Source: DASYQV01 sp036005125 (GTDB taxonomy: Bacteria > Acidobacteriota > Vicinamibacteria > Vicinamibacterales > UBA2999). From it: a stretch of DNA of 23,932 nucleotides. The notes below the pieces were generated by a model. That model did no database searches, was not told the DNA's origin, and saw only the letters and a program-made list of their open reading frames with translations. Location: NCBI GenBank assembly GCA_036005125.1, contig DASYQV010000049.1, positions 1 through 23,932 on the forward strand, read 5' to 3'. Both the position numbers and the translations under genes were made by a program. Below are positions 1 through 9,173 of this stretch, one piece after another (position 1 is the first letter of the stretch; each line of letters opens with the position of its first letter).

Positions 1-134
1 AGCGCGCCCCACCGGCGTGCTGTCCGTGGCATTTCTCTCCGCGTGACTCGGCCCCTCCGCGTCCTCTGCGTGAAGTCCTCTCCGCGCGCTCTGCTGCCCG
101 TTGCCGCGACGGCAAGATAATTCAGGTCAGGCTC
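1..134. repeat. Left-edge intergenic stretch with degenerate CTCCGCGT/CTCTGCGT repeats
   Basis: No gene can be supported here. The bases from about 33 to 95 are a run of imperfect CTCCGCGT and CCTCTGCGT units, a low-complexity tandem pattern like the arrays in other gaps of this window. A small hairpin (TTGCCG / CGGCAA, 101–115) follows, about 20 bases beyond the lipA stop and without a T-tract. On the minus strand an ATG at 32–30 is preceded by GGAGAG and could begin another gene in the lipA direction (lipB would be a natural neighbour), but only ten codons are visible, so this is not called. Confidence 0.4.
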
Positions 135-1043
135 CTAAGCCTTGGGTCGAGAGCGTTCGTACGCGTCCGCCTGTTCGTGCGCGTGGTAGGAACTGCGCAC
201 GAGCGGGCCCGATTCGACGTGAACGAACCCTTTCGACAGCGCGATCCGTTTGAGCTCCGCGAACTCGCCTGGATGATAGTACCGCGACATCGGCGCGTGC
301 TTCGGCGAGGGCCGGAGGTACTGGCCAATCGTGAGAATGGAGACACCGACGCGCCGCAGGTCGTCGAACACTGAGACGATCTCGTCGACGCGCTCGCCGA
401 GTCCGACCATGATCCCCGTCTTCGTGGCGATATCCGGCCGATAGTGACGCGAGCGGTCCAGCAGCTCCAGCGATCGCGGGTATCTGCCGCCGGAGCGCGC
501 CGCGCGGTACAGACGCGGAACGGTCTCGATGTTGTGGTTCAGCACGTCGGGGCCGGCCTCGAGCACCGTGCAGAGCGAAGAGGCGAGACCCTGGAAGTCC
601 GGAATCAACACCTCGATGCGGCAGTCGGGTACGCGGGCGCGCGCCTGCCGGATCGTCTCCGCAAAAATTGCGGCGCCGCCGTCGGCCAGGTCATCACGAT
701 CGACCGACGTGATCACCGCGTACTTCAACGCCATGGTCTCGATCGCGTGTGCGACGCGTGCCGGCTCGGCCACGTCCAGCTCGGTCGGCTTGCCGTGGGT
801 GACCGCGCAATAGGAACAGGCTCGCGTGCAGATGTCCCCGAGGATCATGAAGGTCGCGGTGCCATGGTGCCAGCACTCGCCGATGTTCGGGCAGTGCGCT
901 TCCTCGCAGACGGTGTTCAGCCGGAGATCCTGAAGCAGGCCCTTGAGCCGGACATAATTGGGTGAGCCCGGCGCCCGCACTTTCAACCACTCGGGCTTTG
1001 GATCGCGAGGGCGGACGAACTCCAGGGGCGCTTCAACGGGCAT
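135..1043 (-). CDS. lipA: Lipoyl synthase LipA
   Basis: This is a radical-SAM enzyme that inserts two sulfur atoms into octanoyl chains on E2 or GcvH proteins, the last step of lipoate synthesis in the cytoplasm. The 302-residue product has the three LipA signatures: the auxiliary 4Fe-4S ligands C46-x4-C51-x5-C57 (CEEAHCPNIGEC), the radical-SAM CxxxCxxC at C72, C76 and C79 (CTRACSYC), and the C-terminal RSSYHA whose serine ligates the auxiliary cluster in the family. Length is normal and the protein looks complete. The ATG at 1043 is followed by a typical LipA N-terminus (RPRDPKPEWLKVRAP); no clear Shine–Dalgarno is visible. It is transcribed away from the UPF0173 gene. Confidence 0.97.
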   Translation of the reverse strand: MPVEAPLEFVRPRDPKPEWLKVRAPGSPNYVRLKGLLQDLRLNTVCEEAHCPNIGECWHHGTATFMILGDICTRACSYCAVTHGKPTELDVAEPARVAHAIETMALKYAVITSVDRDDLADGGAAIFAETIRQARARVPDCRIEVLIPDFQGLASSLCTVLEAGPDVLNHNIETVPRLYRAARSGGRYPRSLELLDRSRHYRPDIATKTGIMVGLGERVDEIVSVFDDLRRVGVSILTIGQYLRPSPKHAPMSRYYHPGEFAELKRIALSKGFVHVESGPLVRSSYHAHEQADAYERSRPKA

Positions 1044-1083
1044 GTCCGTTTATTATCCCGTATCGACAAGACCGGCCGCAAAA

Positions 1084-1099
1084 CCCGCCTTCGGGCGGG
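1084..1099 (-). terminator. GC hairpin with T-run in the lipA leader (terminator- or attenuator-like)
   Basis: CCCGCC-TTCG-GGCGGG is a perfect 6-bp stem with a four-base loop. Read on the minus strand it is followed directly by TTTT, the shape of a short intrinsic terminator, about 40 bases upstream of the lipA start. It could stop minus-strand readthrough or act in the lipA leader. On the plus strand it sits just before the UPF0173 start. The stem is short, so the role is uncertain. Confidence 0.35.
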
Positions 1100-1122
1100 C
1101 AGGCCCGATGCAGAGGGATGAC

Positions 1123-1830
1123 GTGACAAGCGGACGACTGGCGATTACCTGGCTGGGCCACGGCACTTTCATCCTGAGAACGCCTCGCGGCAAGCGCATC
1201 ATGTTCGATCCCTGGCTTGCGGGGAATCCCGCCTGTCCCGATTCGATGAAGAAGCCACCCAAGGTCGATCTCATCCTCGTGTCCCACGGCCACTCGGATC
1301 ATATCGATGACCTGATCGCGGTAGCGCGCGACAGCGGCGCGACCGTCGTCGGCATCTTCGAGCTCTGCGTGTGGCTCGGCACCAAGGGCGTCAGCAACAC
1401 GACGCCGATGAACAAGGGCGGTTCGGTCGAGGTCGGCGGCCTGACGGTCACCATGGTCGACGCGCGGCACAGCGGCGGATACGTCGACAACGGTCAGATG
1501 GTCTACCTGGGCGAGCCGGCGGGATACGTCGTCCGGTTGGAGGACGGGATGACGATTTACTTTGCCGGCGACACGTCGATCTTTGGCGACATGCGGCTCA
1601 TAGGCGAGATCTACAAGCCCGAAATCGCATTCCTCCCGATTGGCGACCGGTTCACGATGGGACCTGATACCGCCGCCCGTGCGTGCGAGATGCTCGGCGT
1701 CAGGCAGGTCGTGCCGATGCACTGGGGAACGTTCCCGATGCTCACGGGCGCTCCCGCCGTGTTCCGGCCGCTCGTCGAAGCGAGGGGAATCCAGGTACTG
1801 GAGCTCCAGCCGGGCGAGACGGCGGAATGA
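1123..1830 (+). CDS. UPF0173-type metal-dependent hydrolase (metallo-beta-lactamase fold)
   Basis: The protein begins with the fold's first strand (ITWLGHGTF), has the metal motif HGHSDH at residues 55–60, a later DARHSGG, the metal-bridging aspartate region FAGDTSIFGDM, and a final PMHWGTFP. This is the UPF0173/YtkL pattern; the substrate is not known for the family. At about 235 residues it has the usual length. A GTG start at 1123 is chosen because AGAGGG lies five bases upstream. An ATG at 1108 would add five residues. The open frame reaches back to 958, but that would overlap divergent lipA. It converges on the antiporter gene with a repeat-filled gap between them. Confidence 0.9.
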   Translation: MTSGRLAITWLGHGTFILRTPRGKRIMFDPWLAGNPACPDSMKKPPKVDLILVSHGHSDHIDDLIAVARDSGATVVGIFELCVWLGTKGVSNTTPMNKGGSVEVGGLTVTMVDARHSGGYVDNGQMVYLGEPAGYVVRLEDGMTIYFAGDTSIFGDMRLIGEIYKPEIAFLPIGDRFTMGPDTAARACEMLGVRQVVPMHWGTFPMLTGAPAVFRPLVEARGIQVLELQPGETAE

Positions 1831-1833
1831 ATC

Positions 1834-1899
1834 TGATCATCGGCGATATCAGATTTGATCATCGGATTGGATCATCTCGCATCGAATCATCGAATGGGG
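1834..1899. repeat. ATCATC-type degenerate repeats between convergent genes
   Basis: The gap between the UPF0173 stop and the antiporter stop holds repeated GATCATCGG, GGATCATCT, AATCATCG and GGTCATCC words separated by short spacers. The repetition begins within a few bases of the UPF0173 stop codon and runs to the antiporter stop. GATCATC/GATGATC-type words allow imperfect pairing, but no T-tract terminator is evident. It belongs to the same class of short-unit gap-filling arrays as those at 10027, 13610 and 23704. Confidence 0.55.
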
Positions 1900-3366
1900 T
1901 CATCCCGCCATCGGACCTACGCGAATGTGTGACGAAGCGCCATCGAATACCCGCGATGGTGCGCGCTCGACCCAGGGATTCTTGCGAAGCAGCAGCTGCA
2001 GGATCGGTGTCGTCAGGAAGGTCGTCACGAGCGCCATGATGACCAGCATCGTGAACAGCTTGGGCGACAGGATCCCGAGATCCAGGCCCAGGTTCAGCAC
2101 GATCAACTCCACCAGACCGCGTGTGTTCATGAGAATCCCGAGCGCGGCTGAATCCCTCCATTTGAGGCCGGAGAGACGCGCAGCGATCAGGGTGCCCCCG
2201 AACTTCCCGAGACAGGCCACGAGAATGATGAGCCCGCAGAGCAGCCAGTTCTCCAGACCGCTCACGAGCGCGATCTGGGTGCGCATTCCCGTGTAGGCGA
2301 AGAACGCAGGCAGAAACAACACGGCCACGATGTCGTCGAGCCGCTCGTTCAGCCCACGAGCCAGGCGGCTCTCATGGGGAATGATTGCCCCGAACAGGAA
2401 GGCACCGAAGAAGCCGTGGATGCCGATGTATTCGGTCGTCATCGCCGACGCGAGCATCGCAATGAAGACGACGCTCAGACCGGTGCGCGTCAGGTTCTCC
2501 GACCGATCGATCCGCGGGATCATTCGTCGCGCGAGCGGCGCGACCAGACCCAGGACGACGAATACGAAGGCCAGCGTGAGCGCGACGGTGCGGATCGCAT
2601 CCGAGGCTCGATCGTGTGCGATGCTGACCACCAGCGCCAGCAGACACCACGCGGTCACGTCGTCGATGGCCGCGCAGGTGAGCGCAATGACGCCCATGCT
2701 GCTCTTGCTGATCCTCCGATCGGTCAGGATGCGCGCAAGCACCGGAAACGCCGTCACGGACAACGAAACGCCCACGAACAGGGCAAACACCGTGAACGAT
2801 ATGTCGGCCGTCGACAGCACGGGATAGAGAACCAGAGCGAGCCCCGCCCCGAGAAGGAAGGGCAGGATAATGCTGGCGTGTGAGATGGCGAGCGCAGCGT
2901 GGCCGCTGTCGCGAAGGACCCCGAGATCGAGTTCGAGGCCGACCAGGAAGAGATAAAGGATGACGCCGAGCTGCGCGTACACTCCGAGAAACGATCCAAG
3001 GCTGGGTGGCAGGAGCTGGGCATACAGACCCGGTGCGATATAGCCCAGCAGCGACGGGCCCAGCATGATCCCGCCGCACACCTCTCCAATCACCGTGGGC
3101 TGACCGATGAGGCCGACTGCGGTCCCGACGAGCCGCGCGGTGACGATAATCACAGCCAGCGCCAGCAACCCGTGAAACAGCGTGTTGATGGCCTGTCCCG
3201 CCGCCGGCGCGCGTACGGACTCTGCCGGGGGTGCGGCGAGGTCAGCTCCTACCGAGCGAATCACGAAAAAAATCACGACGGCCGCAAAGACCATCCCGCC
3301 GTAAAACAGAAACGTTTTCGCACGTGTGGCACTGATGGCCGAGGAGCTGTCGCTGTTGGCCGTCAT
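1900..3366 (-). CDS. CPA2-family cation/proton antiporter
   Basis: This is an inner-membrane antiporter of about 488 residues with roughly a dozen hydrophobic segments and no C-terminal TrkA-N/RCK domain. It carries the CPA2 signature near residues 89–108 (QPTVIGEV...GIMLGPSLLG), the CHX/Nha-like TAFPVLARIL at 205–214, and AAIDDVTAW, whose adjacent aspartates D235–D236 match the double-aspartate ion site of electrogenic CPA2 antiporters. K+ or Na+ exchange for H+ is inferred from the family and cannot be settled here. The ATG at 3366 places an ordinary polar N-terminus before the first membrane helix. An upstream ATG at 3423 would add 19 residues with no better ribosome site. Confidence 0.88.
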   Translation of the reverse strand: MTANSDSSSAISATRAKTFLFYGGMVFAAVVIFFVIRSVGADLAAPPAESVRAPAAGQAINTLFHGLLALAVIIVTARLVGTAVGLIGQPTVIGEVCGGIMLGPSLLGYIAPGLYAQLLPPSLGSFLGVYAQLGVILYLFLVGLELDLGVLRDSGHAALAISHASIILPFLLGAGLALVLYPVLSTADISFTVFALFVGVSLSVTAFPVLARILTDRRISKSSMGVIALTCAAIDDVTAWCLLALVVSIAHDRASDAIRTVALTLAFVFVVLGLVAPLARRMIPRIDRSENLTRTGLSVVFIAMLASAMTTEYIGIHGFFGAFLFGAIIPHESRLARGLNERLDDIVAVLFLPAFFAYTGMRTQIALVSGLENWLLCGLIILVACLGKFGGTLIAARLSGLKWRDSAALGILMNTRGLVELIVLNLGLDLGILSPKLFTMLVIMALVTTFLTTPILQLLLRKNPWVERAPSRVFDGASSHIRVGPMAG

Positions 3367-3464
3367 GCGGTGTGGACCCTGGAGGCTCTTTTCGGGTACC
3401 GGCGGCCATCGTAATCGCATCAATCGGGCAAGTCAAAACCGCGCAAACCGAACGAGGGCGGGTG

Positions 3465-3470
3465 TATATT
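3465..3470 (+). promoter_or_regulatory. Possible −10 element of first duplicated secreted-protein gene
   Basis: TATATT lies about 31 bases before the start at 3502, followed by a strong AAGGAAGGGAG ribosome site. The same arrangement (GCGGGT, TATATT, AAGGAAGGGAG, ATGCGGCATCG) recurs before the second copy at 4613, so the control region was duplicated with the gene. No convincing −35 is seen. Confidence 0.35.
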
Positions 3471-3501
3471 CGTGAGGCGCATAAGGAAGGGAGTATCTGA
3501 G

Positions 3502-4530
3502 ATGCGGCATCGATTCCTTCTCTCGCTCTCCGCCACAGCCGCCGTGATTGCAGCGCTTGCGACGGTTTCCGTCATGGCCCAGGCTTCGAAACCTGCGGCA
3601 AAGGCGACCGCTTCCGCGCGGGCTGTGCTGCGTACAGCATGGGGCGCGCCGGATCTGCAGGGCGTATGGGACTTCCGCACGATCACCCCGCTGGAACGGC
3701 CGAAGGACCTGAGCGGCAAAGCCGTCCTCAGCGACGTGGAGGCCGCTGAATTCGAAACGCGGCAGAACGTCCGCAACGATCGGGAGACCAACGTTCCCAA
3801 AGGCAATGTCGGCGACTACAACCAGTTCTGGTACGACTGGGGCACGCGGATTCTGGGAGCGAAGCGCACGTCGCTCATCACCGATCCGGCCGATGGGCGG
3901 ATTCCTCCGTTGACAGCAGAAGCGCAGAAGAAGAGGGACGCGCTTGCCGAGAAGCGGAAGGGAGTCGAAGCGGACACGCCGACTCCGGGTGGTTTTGTCC
4001 AGGATCTGGGTCCGGGCGGCCTGCGGGTGCGGTGCATCCTCGGATTCAACTCCGGGCCGCCGATGACGCCAAGCGCGTACAACAACAACGTTCAAATCTT
4101 CCAGACGCCCACTCACGTCGGGCTTCTCAACGAGATGGTCCACAACGCGCGGATGGTCCCGCTCGACGGACGGCCGCATGGCACGCTTCGGCAGTGGGTC
4201 GGGGATTCGCGCGGCCGCTGGGACGGCAACACGCTCGTCGTCGACACCGTCAATTTCAAGGAGCCGCCGCTCGCCGGCGGCGCCACGATGAGCGAGAACA
4301 TGCACCTCGTCGAACGTTTCACGCGCCTCGACGCGGAGACGCTCCTCTACGAGTTCACGGTCGAGGACCCGAAGACCTGGACGAAACCGTGGACCGCGCA
4401 GATGTACATGGTGAAAAACCCGGAACCGGTGTACGAGTACGCGTGTCACGAGGGTAACTACGGTCTCTACAACATCCTCTCCGGTGCTCTCAAGCGAGAC
4501 GAGGCCGCCGCGAAGAAGGGGTCGCAGTAG
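3502..4530 (+). CDS. Secreted protein of the acidobacterial 'PDLQGVWD' type, copy 1
   Basis: Function unknown. The 342-residue product has a signal peptide (MRHRFLLSLS, a hydrophobic stretch, then AQA near residue 28) and a mature domain opening with WGAPDLQGVWDFRT. Other landmarks are LTAEAQKKRDAL, GPGGLRVRCILGFN, RPHGTLRQW, GDSRGRWDGNTLVVDT and ACHEGNYGLYNIL. I recall proteins with this opening as common, multi-copy exported hypotheticals in Acidobacteriota. The start is set at ATG 3502 because AAGGAAGGGAG precedes it and the same start is conserved in copy 2. The copies differ at about 43 of 293 compared mature residues by hand count (about 85% identical). The single conserved cysteines in RCILG and YACHEG might form a disulfide; this is a guess. 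Confidence 0.85.
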   Translation: MRHRFLLSLSATAAVIAALATVSVMAQASKPAAKATASARAVLRTAWGAPDLQGVWDFRTITPLERPKDLSGKAVLSDVEAAEFETRQNVRNDRETNVPKGNVGDYNQFWYDWGTRILGAKRTSLITDPADGRIPPLTAEAQKKRDALAEKRKGVEADTPTPGGFVQDLGPGGLRVRCILGFNSGPPMTPSAYNNNVQIFQTPTHVGLLNEMVHNARMVPLDGRPHGTLRQWVGDSRGRWDGNTLVVDTVNFKEPPLAGGATMSENMHLVERFTRLDAETLLYEFTVEDPKTWTKPWTAQMYMVKNPEPVYEYACHEGNYGLYNILSGALKRDEAAAKKGSQ

Positions 4531-4550
4531 GAACGAGACGACGTACGTAG

Positions 4551-4570
4551 GCCGCATCTTTAGATGCGGC
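4551..4570. repeat. REP-like hairpin after copy 1
   Basis: GCCGCATCT-TT-AGATGCGGC is a perfect 9-bp palindrome preceded by ACGTACGTAG. It follows the first duplicated gene at the same distance, and in the same context (GTAGGAACGAGACG), as the matching hairpin after the second gene. It is therefore part of the duplicated unit. Confidence 0.8.
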
Positions 4571-4575
4571 GCGGG

Positions 4576-4581
4576 TATATT
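4576..4581 (+). promoter_or_regulatory. Possible −10 element of second duplicated secreted-protein gene
   Basis: TATATT in the context GCGGGTATATTC, about 31 bases before the start at 4613. It matches the element at 3465–3470 in sequence and spacing. It lies directly after the REP-like hairpin, so copy 2 may have its own promoter. Confidence 0.35.
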
Positions 4582-4612
4582 CTTGAATCGCACAAGGAAG
4601 GGAGTGTCTGAG

Positions 4613-5638
4613 ATGCGGCATCGATTCCTTCTCTCGCTCTCCGTTACAGCCGTCGCGATCGCAGTGCTGGCGGCGGTTTCGGTTATGGCCCAGGCACCGA
4701 AATCGGCGAAGGCGACAGCTTCCGGGCGGGCTCTGCCGCGTACAGCGTGGGGCGCACCGGATCTGCAGGGCGTGTGGGACTTCCGTACGGTCACCCCGCT
4801 GGAACGGCCGAAGGACCTGAGCGGCAAAGCCGTCCTCAACGACGTCGAGGCCGCCGAGTTCGAGCAGCAGCAGAACGTCCGCAACAACCGGGATACCAAT
4901 GTCCCCGCGGGCAACGTCGGCGACTACAACGAGTTCTGGTACGACAGGGGCAAGCGGATATTGGGAGCGAAGCGCACCTCGCTCATCATCGATCCACCGG
5001 ATGGAAGAATTCCGCCTTTGACCGCGGAGGCGCAGAAGAAGAGGGACGCGCTCGCGGAAAAGCGGCGTGGCGTTGAAATGGACGTGCCGACGCCGGGCGG
5101 ATTTGTCCAGGACCTCGGTCCAGGCGGTCTGCGGGTGCGTTGCATTCTGGGATTCAACGCCGGCCCGCCGATGTCGCCAAGCGCGTACAACAACAACGTT
5201 CAGCTCTTCCAGACTCCCAATCACGTGGTGATTCTCAACGAGATGATCCACGACGCGCGCATCGTCCCGCTCGACGGACGTCCGCACGGCACTCTTCGCC
5301 AGTGGGCCGGGGATTCGCGAGGCCGCTGGGACGGGAATACGCTCGTTGTCGACACCGTCAATTTCAAGGAGCCGCCGCTCATGACCACGGGGGTCCTGAG
5401 CGAGACCATGCACCTTGTTGAACGTTTCACCCGCGTCGATGCAGACACGCTTCTTTACGAGTACACGATCGAGGATCCGAAGACGTGGACGAAGCCGTGG
5501 ACCGTCCAGATGTACATGGCGAAAAACTCCGAATCGATGTACGAGTACGCGTGTCACGAGGGTAACTACGGCCTCTACAACATTCTCTCCGGTGCTCAAA
5601 AGCGGGACGAGGCCGCCGCGAAGAAGGGCTCGCGGTAG
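4613..5638 (+). CDS. Secreted protein of the acidobacterial 'PDLQGVWD' type, copy 2
   Basis: This 341-residue tandem paralogue of the gene at 3502 has the same signal peptide start (MRHRFLLSLS) and the same landmarks (APDLQGVWDFRT, GPGGLRVRCILGFN, RGRWDGNTLVVDT, ACHEGNYGLYNIL). Function is unknown. Starts are 1111 bases apart and stops 1108 bases apart, with the ribosome site, promoter-like element and downstream REP-like hairpin all repeated; this points to a segmental tandem duplication. Divergence is clustered: the segment after NFKEPPL (AGGATMSEN versus MTTGVLSET) is the most different. The frame extends upstream to 4484, but that would overlap copy 1 and skip the conserved start. Confidence 0.85.
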   Translation: MRHRFLLSLSVTAVAIAVLAAVSVMAQAPKSAKATASGRALPRTAWGAPDLQGVWDFRTVTPLERPKDLSGKAVLNDVEAAEFEQQQNVRNNRDTNVPAGNVGDYNEFWYDRGKRILGAKRTSLIIDPPDGRIPPLTAEAQKKRDALAEKRRGVEMDVPTPGGFVQDLGPGGLRVRCILGFNAGPPMSPSAYNNNVQLFQTPNHVVILNEMIHDARIVPLDGRPHGTLRQWAGDSRGRWDGNTLVVDTVNFKEPPLMTTGVLSETMHLVERFTRVDADTLLYEYTIEDPKTWTKPWTVQMYMAKNSESMYEYACHEGNYGLYNILSGAQKRDEAAAKKGSR

Positions 5639-5648
5639 GAACGAGACG

Positions 5649-5810
5649 ACGTACGTAGGCCGCATCTGTAGGTGCGGCCTTGCCGCTCACGCCGGGTCTA
5701 AAGACCCGGCCTACGTACGTCTGGTCGTAGGCCGCATCTTAGATGCGGCCCTGCCGCTCACGCCGGGTCCCCGGCCTACGTACGGTCGTAGGCCGCATCT
5801 TCAGATGCGC
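5649..5810. repeat. Alternating REP/BIME-like hairpin array
   Basis: Two hairpin types alternate. Type A is GCCGCATCT/AGATGCGGC, at 5659–5678 (one G·T pair), 5731–5749 and 5792–5810 (slightly shortened). Type B is GCCGGGTCT/AGACCCGGC, at 5691–5710 (perfect, AA loop), and a shortened form at 5762–5775. A and B are joined by the linker (C/T)TGCCGCTCAC, and ACGTACGTAGGC / GCCTACGTACGT form outer inverted arms of the first A–B pair. The A–linker–B composite is therefore repeated twice with a third partial unit. The layout resembles bacterial interspersed mosaic elements made of paired REPs. No RAYT-type transposase is in the window. Confidence 0.8.
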
Positions 5811-5814
5811 ATCG

Positions 5815-5878
5815 GGTCTAACCAGTCACGGGCTTTGCCCTTGATATCCCGGCAGAGCCCTCGCCGCCTGGTTAGACC
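5815..5878 (+). repeat. Nested palindrome with integron attC-like layout
   Basis: Outer arms GGTCTAACCAG (5815–5825) and CTGGTTAGACC (5868–5878) pair perfectly. Inner arms GGGCTTTGCC (5830–5839) and GGCAGAGCCC (5851–5860) pair with one T·G. They are separated by unequal unpaired spacers (4 and 7 bases), with an 11-base terminal loop. The outer arms contain GTCTAAC and then GTTAGAC in the order and spelling of attC RYYYAAC…GTTRRRY boxes, and the roughly 62-base span fits small attC sites. Against attC: no integrase, no second valid site, no clear bulged base in the inner stem, and a setting full of other palindromes. Confidence 0.45.
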
Positions 5879-5889
5879 AGTATCTTTTT

Positions 5890-5906
5890 GGCGCGCTTCG
5901 CGCGCC
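5890..5906. repeat. GC hairpin in the gap before boxC
   Basis: GGCGCGC-TTC-GCGCGCC is a perfect 7-bp stem. The T-run lies before it on the plus strand rather than after it, so it does not read as an intrinsic terminator for the secreted-protein gene or for boxC. Confidence 0.5.
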
Positions 5907-5910
5907 TAGT

Positions 5911-5963
5911 CCGTTATGCGGTCCACAACGGGTACAAAATTCTCGTTGGCAGCCGCATAACGG
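5911..5963. repeat. Second nested inverted repeat upstream of boxC
   Basis: CCGTTATGCGG (5911–5921) pairs perfectly with CCGCATAACGG (5953–5963), and inside it CAACG (5926–5930) pairs with CGTTG (5944–5948). The architecture copies the nested palindrome at 5815–5878, but the GTT/AAC boxes are in the opposite order, so this is not an attC on either strand. It ends 60 bases before boxC. Confidence 0.55.
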
Positions 5964-5994
5964 CCTAAAGACCGGGTTGCTGAGCTTTTCGTCT

Positions 5995-6005
5995 GCTGAA
6001 TCAGC
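5995..6005. promoter_or_regulatory. Palindrome immediately upstream of boxC (possible operator)
   Basis: GCTGA-A-TCAGC is an 11-base palindrome ending 18 bases before the boxC start. Its position would suit an operator or leader element for the box genes. No regulator gene is adjacent and no −35/−10 pair is convincing. Confidence 0.3.
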
Positions 6006-6023
6006 TCGTAGTAGCATGGTTCG

Positions 6024-7678
<1,655 letters not shown>

Positions 7679-7679
<1 letters not shown>

Positions 7680-9103
7680 TGATTTCGAGCGATAGAATCC
7701 CGAACAACGTCGACCTCGCGGGCAACAAGCGCCTGCAGCGCGCGCTCGAGCACTGGCAGCCGAAGTACCTCCAGTGGTGGCGCGACATGGGGCCGCAGGG
7801 GTTCCAGGACTACCATCAGGTCTACCTCCGCACGGCGATCAGCGTCGATCCGAGAGGGTGGGCGCATTTCGAGTACGTGAAGCTGCCAGATTACCGGTGG
7901 GGCATCTTTCTGGCCGAGCCGGTCGCGGATCGCCGCATCCACTTCGGTCAGTTCAAGGGGCAGCCGGTCTGGCAGGAGGTGCCGGGCGAGTTCCGCAACC
8001 AGCTTCGTCGTCTCATCGTCACGCAGGGCGACACCGAGCCCGCGAGCGTCGAGCAGCAGCGCATGCTCGGACACCACTGTCCGAGCCTCTACGACCTTCG
8101 CAACCTGTTCCAGGTGAACGTCGAAGAAGGGCGTCACCTCTGGGCGATGGTTTATCTGCTGCACTCCTACTTCGGCCGGGACGGTCGCGACGAGGCGGAG
8201 GAGCTGCTCGAGCGCCAGAGCGGCAACCGCGACAAGCCGCGGATGCTCGAGGCGTTCAACACGCCTATCGAAACGTGGCTCGATTTCTTCTCCTTCACGA
8301 TGTTCACCGACCGCGATGGCAAGTCGCAGCTGCTCTCGCTCTCGGAGAGCTCGCTCGATCCGCTTTCACGCACCACCCGCTTCATGCTGACCGAAGAGTC
8401 GCATCACATGTTCGTCGGCGACACCGGCCTGGCGCGGATCATCGAGCGGACGTGTCAGCTCATGAAGGAGAGCGGCTTCTCGGAGGACGTGCGGGCGGTC
8501 GGGGGGATCGACCTGCCGATGATCCAGCGGCATATCAATTTCTGGTTCAGCCAGAGCCTCGACCTGCACGGCAGCGAGGTGTCCAGCAACGCCGCGAACT
8601 ACTTCACCAACGGCCTCAAGGGACGGGCCGAGGAGGACAAGCACAGAGACGATCACGTCCTCGCCGACGATGTCTATCTGCTCGACGTGATCGATGACGA
8701 GGGGCGTTCCACGAAGCGCGAGGTCCCCATGCGCAACGCGCTCAACGAGGTGCTGCGCGACTGGTACGTCGAGGACTGCCGCAACGGCATCGAACGGTGG
8801 AACAAGAAGATCCAGAGCCACGGCATCAACTTCGAGTTCTATCTCCCCGTTCGCAAGTTCAACCGCCGCATCGGCGTCTTCGCCGGCCTGCACTTCGATC
8901 CCTGGGGCCAGCCGCTCAGCCCCGGGGACTGGGCGCGCCGCCGCACGGAATGGCTGCCGACGGCAGCCGACACCGAGTATCTGAAGAGCATCCAGGCGCG
9001 GCCTGTCTACGAGCCGGGCAAGTTCGCCAACTACATCGCGCCGCCGCTGCGCGGCATCAACCAGAAGCCGATCGACTTCGAATACGTCCGCACCGAAGCA
9101 TAG
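7679..9103 (+). CDS. boxB: Benzoyl-CoA 2,3-epoxidase subunit B (BoxB)
   Basis: BoxB is the di-iron oxygenase that epoxidises benzoyl-CoA with O2, receiving electrons from the reductase BoxA. With the ATG at 7679 (GGAGA eight bases upstream, overlapping the boxC stop) the protein has 474 residues. E120, E150, H153, D211, E240 and H243 then fall at the same numbers I recall for the di-iron site of Azoarcus BoxB; visible contexts are VNVEEGRH, MFTDRDG and TEESHH. An upstream in-frame ATG at 7664 would add five residues but loses the ribosome site. All metal ligands are present, so the enzyme looks intact. Its partner boxA is not in the window. Confidence 0.96.
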
Positions 9104-9135
9104 ACTGCACACTTGGCGTCCACGGCGCTCGCTGT

Positions 9136-9163
9136 GTACGCAGGCCGGGTCTTCGGATCCGGC
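9136..9163. repeat. Dispersed type-B REP-like hairpin between boxB and the dehydrogenase
   Basis: GTACGCAG followed by GCCGGGTCT-TC-GGATCCGGC closely resembles the reverse complement of the type-B unit of the 5649–5810 array, including the GTACGTAG flank. The stem is kept through two G·T pairs. It ends ten bases before the next start codon, where it could affect ribosome access. Confidence 0.6.
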
Positions 9164-9173
9164 TCCGCTCTCG

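Noticed and set aside
1..120. Plus-strand frame ending at TAA 118–120
   Set aside because: It is open only through repeat-rich sequence; about 39 residues without any recognisable feature.
3433..5665. Two long minus-strand frames opposite the duplicated secreted proteins
   Set aside because: They resemble each other only because the sense genes are duplicates; there is no signal or motif, and they are Arg/Val-rich.
5911..5963. Second attC site
   Set aside because: GTT comes before AAC on both strands, the wrong order for attC, although the nested fold is similar.
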